A stretch of 64,000 nucleotides of DNA from Axinella damicornis (GCA_963931865.1 OZ007509.1:12134671-12198670), one strand, 5' to 3'; shown: positions 36,588 to 46,195, counted from the first letter of the stretch. Made by a program: numbers and translations. Notes: generated by a model from the sequence alone, not told the origin.

Positions 36588-39500
36588 GTACATGTATATA
36601 TATGTGAATGTACATTGTACACTGTGTGTGTCTGTAATACTCCTTGGGCCTGATTACTACACTGTATATAGCATCCTCACTGCGCTTGGAATGCCACAGC
36701 CTAGGAACCTCAATTGGTCTTCTGAAATGGGATACGCCCATATTAAACTAGCCTGTATGTATTTAGTCACGGTTGAGGTTGTATCATTATTGTATGTGAT
36801 ACCACTGACATTGATGAGCTGGGAAATACACACTTCTCTTTGCACTCGGGATGGAGTTACGTGTAGCCTCACACACACACACAGTGCAACCTGAGCACTC
36901 TACAGCAGAGTGCTGCAGCTGTCAGATGTTACTTATCAATGCAGTCCAATTAGTGTGTTAACGAAAGGGGAAACACAGTACATGTACATGTGGGGTTATA
37001 AATGTAGTTTCCTGTACAGGACCTCTGAGTATAGTCAGAGGAGGTTGGACACGGTCATGTGAGTGACCTACGTGCGTAGGCGAATTGATATGGAGGTTTA
37101 CTATACCGAATTGTGTTCTCGGTAGTCTTTACGAGTATCTCAACAAACTTTCCAGTAGAGTAGATTCCAAATATGCCGTCAACCCCTGGGTCACTTAGGC
37201 TGTACAGCCTCTTGAAGGATCGGCCACGCGGGATGGCGAAGAAGCTACACTCCCAGTACCCTAACCGGAAGCCTTCCCAACCTGAAGTGTCTTCAACATA
37301 CTCCTACCTTTCAAACTCCCCACTGTAGCTTCACTTCTCGTTGGCAATTTTCGATTTCCCTCTGTCCCAGCTAGGCCATGTTGACTTGGGAACGAGGCTG
37401 GCGTAGTGTAGTTAGGAACGTAAAACACGCAATTATTCCCATTCAAGCACAGCGCATAGTCACGTGTGCAGAAAATGTATCCAACCTCCTCTGGAGTATA
37501 GTGATGGCATCTACACGTAGTGGTAGAGCACTCCTCTACAGCATACATGTAGTAACAGAACAAAAATGGCCGTCAGAGTTGTTTTTCAATAGTGAAATAG
37601 TTCATTGGTTGCCGTCAGCATAAGACTATGGCTAGAGCTGCCCTTTGGGTGTGTAGGGCTGTGCCGGATACATGTACATGTAGAGCCATGCATGGCCACT
37701 GCTGCATGTTTGATCTTGCCATTTGAACACGTCATCACAGGTTCCTCACTGTGCATTGTTTGAACATGTCATCACAGGGTCCTCGCTCCATTCTAACCCA
37801 TACATTGTTTGAACATGTCATCACAGGGTCCTCGCTCCATTCTAACCCGTACATTGTTTGAACATGTCATCACAGGGTCCTCGCTCCATTCTAACCCGTA
37901 CATTGTTTGAACATGTCATCACAGGGTCCTCGCTCCATTCTAACCCGTACATTGTTTGAACATGTCATCACAGGGTCCTCGCTCCATTCTAACCCGTACA
38001 TTGTTTGAACATGTCATCACAGGGTCCTCGCTCCATTCTAACCCGTACATTGTTTGAACATGTCATCACAGGGTCCTCGCTCCATTCTAACCCGTACATT
38101 GTTTGAACATGTCATCACAGGGTCCTCGCTCCATTCTAACCCGTACATTGTTTGAACATGTCATCACAGGGTCCTCGCTCCATTCTAACCCATACATTGT
38201 TTGAACATGTCATCACAGGGTCCTCGCTCCATTCTAACCCGTACATTGTTTGTGTGTACATGCATGTACAACTGAAATGCCCTGGGCCAGGAAAGCTGTG
38301 AATAGCCTACAGGTGTATTATAGTGTCCACGGTTGGTGGATGCTAGAACCCACACTCTGACCAACTGGATTACAGCATTTAATGAAGCTGCACTAATATT
38401 GAATGTTTACTACTTGTCCAGCACTACTGACCCCCATCCATGCTGCCTAATCGGAACCTGCCCAGGCCCCTGACGCAATAATTCCAGTGTTTATAACAAG
38501 TCTCCCTGCCTGGCCAGTCCTCAAGCAGACCAACAAAGTTACCCTTCACCAATAATCCAGATGGTTAATGTATATATACGTCTTTGGTGAAACTGTTACA
38601 TGTATTTGAAATGTTTGGAGGGCACGCTGACTCTCTTCAGCAGGCAGTCAGTTGTTTAGAGCTTCCTCAAATTTTTGAGAAAAAAAGTTTTGCAATATTC
38701 CATGTTGCTAATGAATATCTGTGATTGTGAATCACATTTCCTGGCCTGAGTGTGCACAGTGTAGCAATTAACATTCCTCTGTAACTAGGAAGGTTTGCTT
38801 GATGTGGAGTATAAGCAATACACTGCAGCCTAGAGCAACATCAGTGGCAGAGGCATTAATGCTGCCATATTTGGATATCAGCAAGCATGAGTAATGCCTG
38901 GTTGTTGCAGTCCTCTACCAACCAATGATGGCATTTGCCATCATGGTCCCCCATGTTGGGAGTTAGTCTTCATACCGGGTCCTGTGTTTATATGCTTCAT
39001 TAGGCAGTATTTTATGGTGGGTAAGGAGATCACCATTTTGGGGGGTGTACTAGTACTTATGAATGTGTGCGTGTGACATGACAATATCATACCCTCATCG
39101 CAATGCGTGTATTTTGTTAGATATCATCATTGGCATTCTCCACCTCACAGATGAAGGCTGGTGCTATCAATGAGATATATATCGCCACCATCTTGAGGGA
39201 GATCCTCAAAGGTCTTGACTACCTCCACTCCGAGGGAAAACTGCACAGAGACATCAAAGGTATCTGCCACCTCCTAACAGGGTTTCGACAAGCTGTTACC
39301 AACAAGTGAATTGAGGGTGTGGGGGTTCAGGTACTTTGTAAGGTAGCTTAATTACAGCTATTTGGTTATCAGGTTTCAACTAGTCTCCCCTCCCTCTTTC
39401 CCTTCCCTCCCCCCTCCTTCCCCTTCCCTCTGTCCCTCTTCCCCTTCCCTGTTCCCTTTCCCTCTCCTGTCCTTCCTCTTCCCCCTCTTCCCCTTCCCTC

Positions 39501-42500
39501 TCCCCTCCCTCTTCCCCTCCCTCTTCCCCTTCCCTCCCCATCCTTCCCCTTCCCTCCTCCCATTCCCTCTCCTGTCTGTATTTCTCATCCCTGTTCCCCT
39601 TCCCTCCCCCTCTCTCTTCCCCTTCCCTGTTCCCCTTCCCTCTCCACCTTCCCTCCCTCTTCCCCTTCCCTCTACCATCCTTCATCCCCTTCCTCTTCCC
39701 CTACCCTCCCCTCTCCCTCTCACTCCACTCCCCTTGATTATCTCAGCTGCAAACGTGCTCCTGTCAGAGAGAGGGAGCGTGAAGCTGGCGGACTTTGGGG
39801 TTGCCGGCCAGCTGACAGAGTCGATGAACAAGCGGAAGACCTTTGTGGGCACCCCCTTCTGGATGGCACCAGAGGTTATCACACAGACGGCGTATGACAC
39901 CAAGGTAGGCTGGGACCATGCTGAATGGAACTTAGGAGTGCACAGATTATGCCATTCTTCCTCTGGGACAGGATCGTATGGTAGCAACATGCAGGGTAGG
40001 AGGGATAGAAACAGTCAGACTGTAGTAAAGATACCCATGCATGCACCCACCTCCTCCCCCAGGCGGACATCTGGTCTCTGGGGATCACAGCAATTGAGTT
40101 GGCCCATGGAGAGCCCCCACACGCAGACCTCCATCCCATGAGGGTGCTCTTCCTGATCCCCAAGAGCAATCCTCCAGAGTTGCAGGGAAACTACACCAAG
40201 ATCTTCAAGGAGTTTGTTGTCCTCTGTTTAAACAAAGACCCCAAGAATGTGAGCACGGTTGTGTACATGTATTGACACCCACAGCTTGTACTGATGTTCC
40301 ATGTCCATCTACTGTCATTTCCAGTTCTTTTTCCCTGCATCATCTGTGCATCAATTGATTTAGATGTGCACCATACGTACTTCCACATCCACTCCATTAA
40401 TGTTCTCCTCCTCTCATCCATCCTCTCCTCCCTCCCTCTCCTCCCTCCCTTCCCTCTTCTCCTCCCCTCTTCTCCTTCCCTCCCCTCCTCTCCTCCCCTC
40501 CCCCTCTCCTCCTCTCCCCCCCTCTCCTCCCCTTCCCTCCCTCCCCCCTCCCCTCCCTCCTCTCCTTCCCTTCTTCCCTTTCCTCTCTACTCTCCGCAGC
40601 GTCCAAGTGCAAAAGAACTTCTGAAGCACCGGTTCATCAAAAACGCTAAGAAGAACGCATGTCTGGTGGACCTGATCGACCGATTTCGGAGATGGAAGGC
40701 AGATGGAGGGGATAGCGGGGATAGTGGGGATGACGAAAATGAAGGGTATGTTTGTGTAATGATGAGGAGCCGGGGTCTGCGTTTCCAGCATGATTAGAAT
40801 CTGTGGATCCCTCGAGTTCTAAACAAGGAGGAATAGATACATGTATGACTAGTCCATAGCTCCCTTTGTTGTTTCCCTAAATCTTGTAAAAATTAATAGA
40901 GTCCAAACAAGAAAAGGATATCGTTTCGTAGTTATGTAATATAGTGTGTATCACAAGGGCTATAATAACACTGATGGCAGGAAAGACCTGTAGCCCCCCC
41001 CCCCCCCCCCCCCATACACACACACACACACCTTTTATCCTATATTATCGCATGTAATATACCTATTTTGTACCTGGCCACGCACGGAAGGGCTATCTAC
41101 AGGTATGTGTAGTTCAGTGAGGAGAGATTTGTTGCTGTTGCCCTGTTCAGGACTAATCCCGATGAGGATGAAGATGAAACAGAGTGGAACTTCCAGGACA
41201 CGGTGAGGGCACCGAAGGAGGTGAACAGAAGAAATCTTTTGCCGGGTTCAAACCAGCAGGATCATGTACCAAAGCAGAACCACACACCAGAGGAGCCAGC
41301 AAGAAATATGGAGGTGGTGGAGAGAAGAGAAACAGAATCAGAGAAAGGGCAAGAGGAGAACAATAGACTTTCTAACGGTGTCGGTGTCGAGAATTTGGAC
41401 CAGGAGTCTCACTTATTACCTCAGAGTTCAGCAGTGCACAACTCGCATCCAGATTCCCAGCAGCAGCAGCAGCCCAATGGACTGATCCCCAACTCCTTTA
41501 CAGACTCACAGACAGCTACCACAATGGAAGTAGATAAAATGGAGGATGAGGAAGATGACAGTATGGATTTAGAATCGTTTCCGACAAAGGATTTGGATGA
41601 TGCATTGGCACGGAGTTCGGTAGTCAGTGTGGGGAGTGCTGGGAGCAGGGAGAGTGGGGGGAGCGACGGGAGTGGAGGAAGCGGGGGGAGCGGAGAGTCA
41701 CCATCAAATCCAATCGCTGAGTTTGACAGTAATAAGGAAGGAATGGTTGTGGAGAGAGAATTGGAGGAAGACGAGGAGGAGGTCAAAGGGAAGCATCCAA
41801 GATACTCAGATCCAGAGGTACTTGTAGGGCCACTTTACGTTGAATGTGTGCATTTTAGTGCAGATGCTTCATACACAGCTGCTGCTTTCAATACCTCTAA
41901 TGACCAACCCCTATCCCTACCCATCACACCTCACCACACACCTCTACCCACATCCATCACACATACCTCTACCCCCACCCATCGCACACATCATACATTT
42001 GTACATCTCGACTCCCACCCATTCACACACCACATACAACACACCTCTACCTCCACCCATCACACACACCACACACCTCGACCCTCACCCATCGCACACA
42101 CCACACACCTCGACCCCCACCCATTGCACACACCTCGACCCTCACCCGCACACCTCGACCCTCACCCGCACACCTCGACCCCCACCCATCGCACACACCA
42201 CACACCTCGACCCCCACCCATTGCACACACCACACACCTCGACCCCCTCCCATCGCACACACCACACACCTCGACCCTCACCCACACACCTTAACCCTTA
42301 CCCATCGCACACACCACACACCTCGACCCCCACCCATTGCACACACCACACACCTCGACCTCCATCCATCACACACACCACACCTCTATCTATCACACCT
42401 CTACCCCCACCTATTGACATACTTCTACATCGCACACGTCATACACATCACACACACCCACACACACACACAGTATCGGGACAGACCCTCTGCACCAAAG

Positions 42501-43592
42501 TCGGCTAATGTACATACAGTAATTCACCCTATCTTGGACCGAGTAAGTATGACCCACTAACTCTGCTGCGACATTGTAGTCCCTGGTGTACATAACATAA
42601 TACCATAATCGCTTGTTATTAGGCGCATGTGCCTATATCTCCACAGAACGGCTATAAAAGCTATAATTTGAAATGAAGCTCACTTCCTATTCCAGGAATG
42701 CCATTCTAAATTAAGTGCATCTCACTTATAGCCACTCTGTAGGATCGTAAATGGCAGAGTTTCTTGAAGAAGACTTCAGCACTTAATAATGAGTAGCTGA
42801 GATGAGAGCCGAACCTGCACCTAACAGTGAATAATTAAGTGAGCCGCGCCTAGTAATGAGCGACTACGGTACTGTGCACTTGAAGAGCATCAAGGCCATA
42901 GAAATTGTGCGTGAATTGTACTTTAGAATATTGATCTTTGTGCCTGGTAGCATCCTGCACGTTCAATTGGAGCAGTTGATTACAACCAAGAAAAATGAAC
43001 CCTTGCCCTCTCTTAATCCTTGCTGCCTCCTGTCACCCCCCTCTCCTCCCTCCTTTTATACCCCCTCTCATCTCTCCCGTCCCCTCTCTCCTTACTCCTG
43101 TCACGCACACCCTCTCTCCTCCTCCTGCCGCTGCTCTCTCTCTCCTCCCCCAGCTCAAGAACGCAGAGTCAGTCCTTGCAGCACAGGCTGCAGCAGCTGA
43201 GGGGACCTCCACACAGTTGGACACAAGTGCCATTGAGGAGCTAAAGAGAGCATTTGAGCTAGTGGAGGTGTCCAGCCCTGGTATCAGTGACCAACTTCTC
43301 AGTCGCATCTTCACACACTTACAACATAGGTTAGAGCTCCTTCCCCTCACCTTCCCCCTCTCCCTCCTTCCCCTCGCTCCCGTCTCCTCTCCCTCCACCC
43401 CCTCACTTCCTCCTCCCTCTCCCTCCTTCCCCCTCACTTCCTCCCCCTCTCCCTCCATCTCCCTCACTTCCTCCTCCCTCCTTCCCCCTCACTTTGCACC
43501 CTCTCTCCCCACTTCCCCTTCCTGGCTTCCCACCATAATTACCCATCTCTTCCTCCTCCCCCAGTGCATCAACTACACTGTCACACAACTGA
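25270..43592 (+). CDS. STK24: GCK-III / MST3-type STE20 kinase (STK24/25/26 group), 11 exons
   Basis: Cytosolic Ser/Thr kinase; family members act in STRIPAK, bind CCM3/PDCD10 and control polarity, Golgi and cell death (family knowledge). Exons: 25270-25281, 31649-31737, 35353-35503, 36421-36477, 39151-39259, 39747-39904, 40063-40248, 40600-40745, 41151-41817, 43154-43329, 43565-43592. All junctions are GT-AG and in phase, giving 592 aa. Numbering from the ATG at 31661: [11 protein letters not shown] about 16-26, catalytic Lys38 in VVAMK, HRDIK then AANVL, DFG, and the activation segment [12 protein letters not shown], which is a GCK signature. The C-terminal segment [18 protein letters not shown] corresponds to the CCM3-binding dimer domain. 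Human homologues are about 420-440 aa; the extra length is a Ser/Gly/Glu-rich linker in exon 9. The symbol denotes the group, not one vertebrate paralogue. Confidence 0.93.
25616..25649. repeat. poly-G tract (34 G)
   Basis: An uninterrupted run of 34 G in the first kinase intron, flanked by CACTCCG motifs on both sides (CACTCCGTCCACG and GCACTCCGGTATG). Confidence 0.95.
27715..27812. mobile_element. single arm of the 50236-50708 foldback family
   Basis: Begins TAGCCTCGTTCCCAGGCCTA and continues with CCGTTGACAATAATACACGG, nearly identical to the left arm of the element at 50236. The right arm is absent. Confidence 0.7.
28031..28272. mobile_element. 240-bp MITE with AGGAGTGCAT termini
   Basis: Left end AGGAGTGCATAAGGCGGCGA. 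The right end, read on the reverse strand, is AGGAGTGCATGAGCCGCCGA. The arms stay similar for about 26 bp. No coding domain; target duplication not obvious. Confidence 0.65.
29107..29156. mobile_element. 50-bp TAGCCT-family palindrome
   Basis: CTCGTTCCCAGGCTC and GAGCCTGGGAACGAG are perfect arms around a short CG-containing loop. Confidence 0.75.
29591..29699. mobile_element. TAGTCTCG-family MITE (109 bp)
   Basis: TAGTCTCGTTCCCAGACC at the left and GGTCTGGGACCGAGACTA at the right. Internal arms GCGATCCGTGCTGGGG and CGCTTTCAGTAT also recur at 3190, 6010 and 19950. It is a sister family of TAGCCTCG. Confidence 0.75.
30276..30319. other. hairpin with 15-18 bp stem
   Basis: CACCATAGATATAC and GTATATCTATGGTG are perfect arms around GGTGTT; the stem extends with one mismatch. 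It lies in kinase intron 1. May be a tiny inverted-repeat element. Confidence 0.55.
30418..31012. mobile_element. ACCCCG-family element, copy 2
   Basis: Same ends as 12335-12965: TTACCCCGTGCGCATGCGC then GTCCGTCAGTCTGTCTGTC at the left, and CGGGGTATGTGCTCTCATGA then GCACCTCTAGTTTA at the right. On the plus strand just before the right end a 33-codon frame reads [19 protein letters not shown]. It is Arg/Lys/Glu-rich and reminiscent of basic N-terminal repeats in some transposon proteins (weak inference). Confidence 0.6.
31649..31737 (+). CDS. STK24: kinase exon 2 (glycine-rich loop)
   Basis: Acceptor CCTCACAG, donor GTGAGT. Encodes [15 protein letters not shown] through [13 protein letters not shown] 70-bp C/T tract precedes the acceptor. 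Confidence 0.92.
31965..32400. repeat. 15-bp minisatellite in a kinase intron
   Basis: About 25 or more units of CTCCTCAGGACGTAC with variants (GGATGTAC, GGACATAC, GGACGCAC). The multiple-of-three period makes false coding in several frames (PPQDV on plus). Confidence 0.92.
32991..33366. mobile_element. hAT-type MITE with perfect 8-bp target duplication
   Basis: AAGATAAC at 32983-32990 and again at 33367-33374 flank the element. Termini TACTGATGCACCGATA and TATCGGTGCGTCACTA are inverted repeats; inside are many ATCGG/CCGAT motifs. An 8-bp duplication is the hAT hallmark. 376 bp, no transposase. Located in the intron between kinase exons 2 and 3. Confidence 0.85.
34734..34898 (+). pseudogene. 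fragment of a transposon-type N-terminus (MALLRYLKP)
   Basis: 54 codons with [18 protein letters not shown] followed by a basic stretch ([10 protein letters not shown]). From memory, short N-termini of this M-A-L-L-x-Y type are common in sponge repeat proteins; that is an inference I could not check. A donor-like GGTAAG occurs at the end. Confidence 0.35.
34918..35037 (-). pseudogene. HIRAN-like domain fragment 2
   Basis: Reads [20 protein letters not shown] then VSLIE, which matches the GE-x-L-x-C-x-R-E-x-x-N-x-x-D-x-x-AV signature seen in fragments 1 and 3. The VGHVPR part is lost. It runs opposite to the kinase gene inside its intron. Confidence 0.45.
35353..35503 (+). CDS. STK24: kinase exon 3 (VAIK lysine, helix C)
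   Basis: Acceptor CACCCCAG, donor GTACAT. Encodes [20 protein letters not shown] through [16 protein letters not shown], nearly identical to the same block in human MST3. Confidence 0.94.
35885..35995. repeat. 25-bp tandem repeat, 4-5 units
   Basis: Unit TCTGAACTCATCCTTACTCA plus AGAGG, four near-identical copies then a diverged one. Inside a kinase intron. Confidence 0.9.
36284..36420. repeat. C/T tract with 22-C run before kinase exon 4
   Basis: Almost pure pyrimidine for about 135 bp, including C22 at 36324-36345, ending exactly at the CTTCCAG acceptor. Confidence 0.9.
36421..36477 (+). CDS. STK24: kinase exon 4 (hinge)
   Basis: 57 bp encoding [19 protein letters not shown]. Acceptor CTTCCAG; donor GTAATG. 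Confidence 0.93.
36487..36585. repeat. (GT)n microsatellite beside kinase exon 4
   Basis: About 100 bp of GT repeat with two GC interruptions, starting 10 bp after the donor site. Confidence 0.95.
37036..37493. mobile_element. Mutator-like MITE, copy 2, perfect 9-bp target duplication
   Basis: GAGTATAGT at 37027-37035 and at 37494-37502 flank termini CAGAGGAGGTTGGA and TCCAACCTCCTCTG. The interior matches copy 1 at 19928 (CCTCTTGAAGGATCGGCC, AAGTGTCTTCAAC, AGTCACGTGTGCA). A 9-bp duplication points to the Mutator/MULE superfamily. No transposase. Confidence 0.8.
37754..38252. repeat. 49-bp minisatellite, 10 units
   Basis: Unit CATTGTTTGAACATGTCATC plus ACAGGGTCCTCGCTCCATTC plus TAACCCGTA. 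Ten units are almost identical (variation at one base, CCCATA or CCCGTA), so the expansion is recent. A diverged half unit precedes it. In a kinase intron. Confidence 0.95.
39151..39259 (+). CDS. STK24: kinase exon 5 (HRDIK catalytic loop)
   Basis: Acceptor CCTCACAG, donor GTATCT. Encodes [19 protein letters not shown] through [11 protein letters not shown]; the final G completes Ala in the next exon. Confidence 0.93.
39385..39735. repeat. 350-bp C/T-only tract in kinase intron 5
   Basis: Nearly all pyrimidine on the sense strand with CCCTTCCCTCTCCC-type units, ending 12 bp before the TCTCAG acceptor. The complementary strand is pure purine, which gives false Arg/Gly/Glu open frames. Confidence 0.92.
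39747..39904 (+). CDS. STK24: kinase exon 6 (DFG to APE)
   Basis: Encodes [18 protein letters not shown] through [18 protein letters not shown]. The activation-loop Thr of GCK kinases is present. Donor GTAGGC. Confidence 0.94.
40063..40248 (+). CDS. STK24: kinase exon 7 (helix F to H)
   Basis: Acceptor CCCCCAG, donor GTGAGC. Encodes [20 protein letters not shown] through [10 protein letters not shown]. Confidence 0.93.
40600..40745 (+). CDS. STK24: kinase exon 8 (domain end, acidic start of tail)
   Basis: Acceptor CTCCGCAG after a 190-bp C/T tract; donor GTATGT. Encodes [28 protein letters not shown] and an Asp/Ser/Gly acidic run. Confidence 0.92.
41151..41817 (+). CDS. STK24: kinase exon 9 (long acidic, Ser/Gly-rich linker)
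   Basis: Acceptor CTGTTCAG, proposed donor GTACTT. Starts [19 protein letters not shown], matching the conserved W-x-F block after the kinase domain in MST3. The following 190 residues (poly-Gln, EEDEEDD-type acidic runs, [10 protein letters not shown]) are lineage-specific. The donor is inferred from phase and from loss of protein-like sequence after it, since a minisatellite follows. Confidence 0.82.
41930..42480. repeat. about 32-bp minisatellite
   Basis: Variable units of CACACCTCGACCCCCACCCA plus TCGCACACACCA. Read in frame it extends the exon 9 reading frame with a His/Thr/Pro-rich false tail. Intronic in my model. Confidence 0.9.
43154..43329 (+). CDS. STK24: kinase exon 10 (CCM3-binding dimer region)
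   Basis: Acceptor CCCCCAG, donor GTTAGA. Encodes [16 protein letters not shown] and [32 protein letters not shown]; the block aligns with the C-terminal helices of human MST3/MST4. Confidence 0.9.
43565..43592 (+). CDS. STK24: kinase exon 11 (stop)
   Basis: After CTCCCCCAG, AG from the previous exon plus T gives Ser, then ASTTLSHN and TGA. The short Ser/Thr/His tail resembles the SGGGTSSH end of MST3. Confidence 0.8.
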
Positions 43593-43681
43593 CAAGCTCC
43601 TGTCCTGCAACCCTAGACTCAAGGTTTACAGCACTTGCACATCTGTGTCTTGTTTTACTACAGATATTAAACTTAGAGCAA

Positions 43682-43687
43682 AATAAA
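43682..43687 (+). terminator. polyadenylation signal of the kinase gene
   Basis: AATAAA 90 bp after the stop codon. Confidence 0.6.
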
Positions 43688-43699
43688 TCTGAGATATTA

Positions 43700-44550
43700 T
43701 CGCTATCAATGTACCAGAAAATAGCTACATGTACATCTCTAGTGAATATACGACTGTGGTTATGGAGTTAATGTGTATATGGCATGATTTTATGGACAGT
43801 GCTGTTATTTTTGTTGTTGCCATGTCAATGTATACAATGTCTAGTTGGACATCAAACAATTTGTCAGCTAATCATAGAATAAGTAATAGAGTACTCACAA
43901 TCTTACTAGCTACAGATGAGTGCATGTAGTCTGCTAAACAGTCATTAGACTGAACATGCACCACGTCACAACTGCTGCCATGATGGTATATAGCATTATA
44001 GTACTCTCGTCCAATTAACCACAACCCAAGATCCGGAGGAGAGGAGGGATTGAGGGAAGAGGAGGGACGGAGCAAGGGAAGAATTTGAGTTGTGGTTTTG
44101 CACATGCAGTACACTAAATCAATCCACCTATAATTATTATTATTACTGCATGTGTGGATGCGTGTGTAGTGGATCTCGAGGTCAATGGAAGTCATTACTT
44201 GACAATTAGCCATGAGTAGTCAAACAATTTCTGAGCATTAATTTTTCTCAAGTGATTAGCATTGCCAATTAATGGAAAACCCTATACAGATTGCATGTGC
44301 CAAGAGCTTATAGATCAAGCTGGAATTAACCCATGCAGATCATGCTAATTGTGGCTTACTACATTGTAGTTCGTTTAGCTATATCCACAATCATGCAGAC
44401 AAACAGCAAGAACACGACAGTACAGCTACAATTTTATTGACAAATCTATATCACAGGCATAAATTTCCAGAAACCCCAACTGTGTAACTTGGATCGAGTG
44501 GAAAGTGTTATATCTTACTGTAGCAATGGACCTAGGCCTTCATACTTGAT
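43700..44550. other. no gene seen
   Basis: AT-leaning DNA between the kinase 3' end and a decayed minus-strand transposase. No coding or repeat structure that I can support. Confidence 0.4.
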
Positions 44551-44559
44551 ATACACAAT

Positions 44560-45741
44560 CACGAGGGTTGAAACCTTTTCCCATTCCAGACAGTGTCACG
44601 CATAAGTGGCTGTTGACCACCTGGACAAGCATTCATTTTGTTCGCATTGCGGGCATCGTCGGCAAAAGCAGTGTGACAACTGCTCTGGTCAAATACCCAA
44701 AACAGTCAGTAACCCTGGTACTTCAGGTACTTGGATTCGGCAATCTCTACGGCAGACTGCATTTGTTTCATGAATTTGTCTCCTGTCCAATATCCCTCCC
44801 TGGACTCGCCATACTCTAGGAGTTGGCGTGCTCCCATTCGAATGTCAGGATTGGTCTAGCTCCTTTGCTGCCTGGTACTCTTCCTCTGTGAGTTGTAGAA
44901 AGCCATCCTTCTCTGTGATAAAGTCAGACACCATAATACCAGACCCACGACTCTTTGGTCTGATAAGTTGGCTCTCCGATGTCCCCCACTGTAGATATTC
45001 ATTCATCGTCGTTGGCATTAAAATTAATGTTGAATCATCGTGAATAATTATTGGCAGGGAAAGAACTCTTCGCTTCTTCATGAGGAATCCACCCGCTACC
45101 AGCTGATGCAGAAATTTCATTCAGTGTTCCACAATGACCTCTCATTCATGGCATCTATGTAGACACTAGACACCCTTCTTCTTATCTAACACTTCAAACC
45201 CAAGCTCATGAAGCCATTTCTGTCAATCCTGTCTCAATGCCAATATGTCCAGGCTTCAGTATACTGCTGGGAAGGAGTTGCTCATTCACGATTCACCCAA
45301 CGGCAAAAGCTGATTGATGTCATGTTTGGCTTTCCCTTCTCACGACAGCATTTTTTCGGACGAAGTCACATGCTGTCTCACAGAGCTCCTCATCTTGCCA
45401 AAGCACTCCTTGCCTCTGATAATGGCCTTGCTCGCCGTCTGGGAAGCTACCTGCATTGTCACAGAAAGTTTTTCTCTATTCACGTATACAGTGCGCTCAT
45501 TCTTGCCTATCAACTGCCCAATCGACTCTGCAGCATCAGTTTTCTTTACGCCATATACACTGGTAAGTAGACGGTGAAGAGTGAATGACAGAGACATCAA
45601 ATCATCCCTTGGAAGAACACTCACCCACTCCTCAATGTGCTGTTCAGTTAGAGCTTTCAGCATCCAGGGACTCGTTGGCAGGATCATCTGACTCGGAGGT
45701 GTCAGTAAGATCCGCTGAGGTGAGAGATCGAGTTGGTTCAT
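44560..45741 (-). pseudogene. decayed DDE-type transposase
   Basis: Reading down the minus strand: an N-terminal HTH-like region (GKNERTVYVNREKLS, 45741-45340); then, in broken frames, QKWLHELGFEVLDKKKGV and VYIDAMNER (about 45230-45130); then LVAGGFLMKKRRVLSLPI, HDDSTLILMPTTMNEYLQWG and SRGSGIMVSDF (45120-44845); and after a frameshift ARQLLEYGESREGYWT, FWVFDQSSCH and MNACPGG (to about 44560). The order WLHxLGF, KKGVYIDGHE-like, HDEST-like, MVSDF, FDxSSxH is that of a DDE transposase family I recall from fungi and sponges. At least three frameshifts and in-frame stops (for example before LFWVFD) make it inactive. Terminal repeats were not found. Confidence 0.75.
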
Positions 45742-46059
45742 TTCCAGGGGAGCTCTCGTCCAGTCTTGCTATTTTAGCCTTAGCAGCTTGTAGTGGCAGC
45801 TCAGTGACTTTCTAATAATTATGGCAAAACAGCAGTAGAAACTCCAAACCTCACTTTCGTGGATGTGCAGAAAACTACACGTGTAAACCTGCAATCTGAT
45901 TGGCCAGTCCCTAGCAACGTACCAGTATCACTTGATTCTAGTAGATTTCGGCACGCTGAACACATTTTTCGATGGTTGTCAAGGTAAATTTTCAACAGTT
46001 TCCGACTTATGAGCAAATGACCACAAAATTATTGTTATGCCTGGGTGCAACCGTACTGC

Positions 46060-46195
46060 TTACACTCGAGCCAATAGCTCCTTAACCACACCTATTTCTG
46101 CTTGGAGGGAGGAAAACAGTTTACGAAAGTCCAAATCCTGGGCCTCTCTAGCTGGTTCTGTTCCTTCGTCATGTTTCACTGTTATTCAATGCAGC
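46060..46195 (-). pseudogene. degraded copy of the terminal exon at 62988-63132
   Basis: Minus strand shows CIE-stop-Q-stop-NMTKEQ and, shifted, DLDFRKLFSSLQAEIGVV ending in TAA. It matches CIEKEWNMTKEQ and VDFSKLLFSLQAELGVV of the intact exon. Stops and frameshifts show it is dead. Both copies are followed on the plus strand by GGAAGGGGA-type purine repeats. Confidence 0.65.

Noticed and set aside
36437..36622. Thr/His and Cys/Val repeat frames
   Set aside because: (GT)n microsatellite translation.
37505..37545. tRNA-like A-box (GTAGTGGTAGAGCAC)
   Set aside because: No B-box, T-arm or acceptor stem follows; it lies just outside a MITE.
37730..38252. CRISPR-like array
   Set aside because: The units are contiguous 49-bp tandem copies with no variable spacers, in an animal genome.
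39362..39740. Pro/Ser/Leu-rich N-terminal extension of kinase exon 6 and Gly/Arg/Glu-rich minus frame
   Set aside because: A C/T-only intron tract read through; the TCTCAG acceptor restores the correct kinase frame.
41820..42500. His/Thr/Pro-rich extension after kinase exon 9
   Set aside because: A 32-bp minisatellite; phase and similarity favour a donor at 41818 and continuation at 43154.
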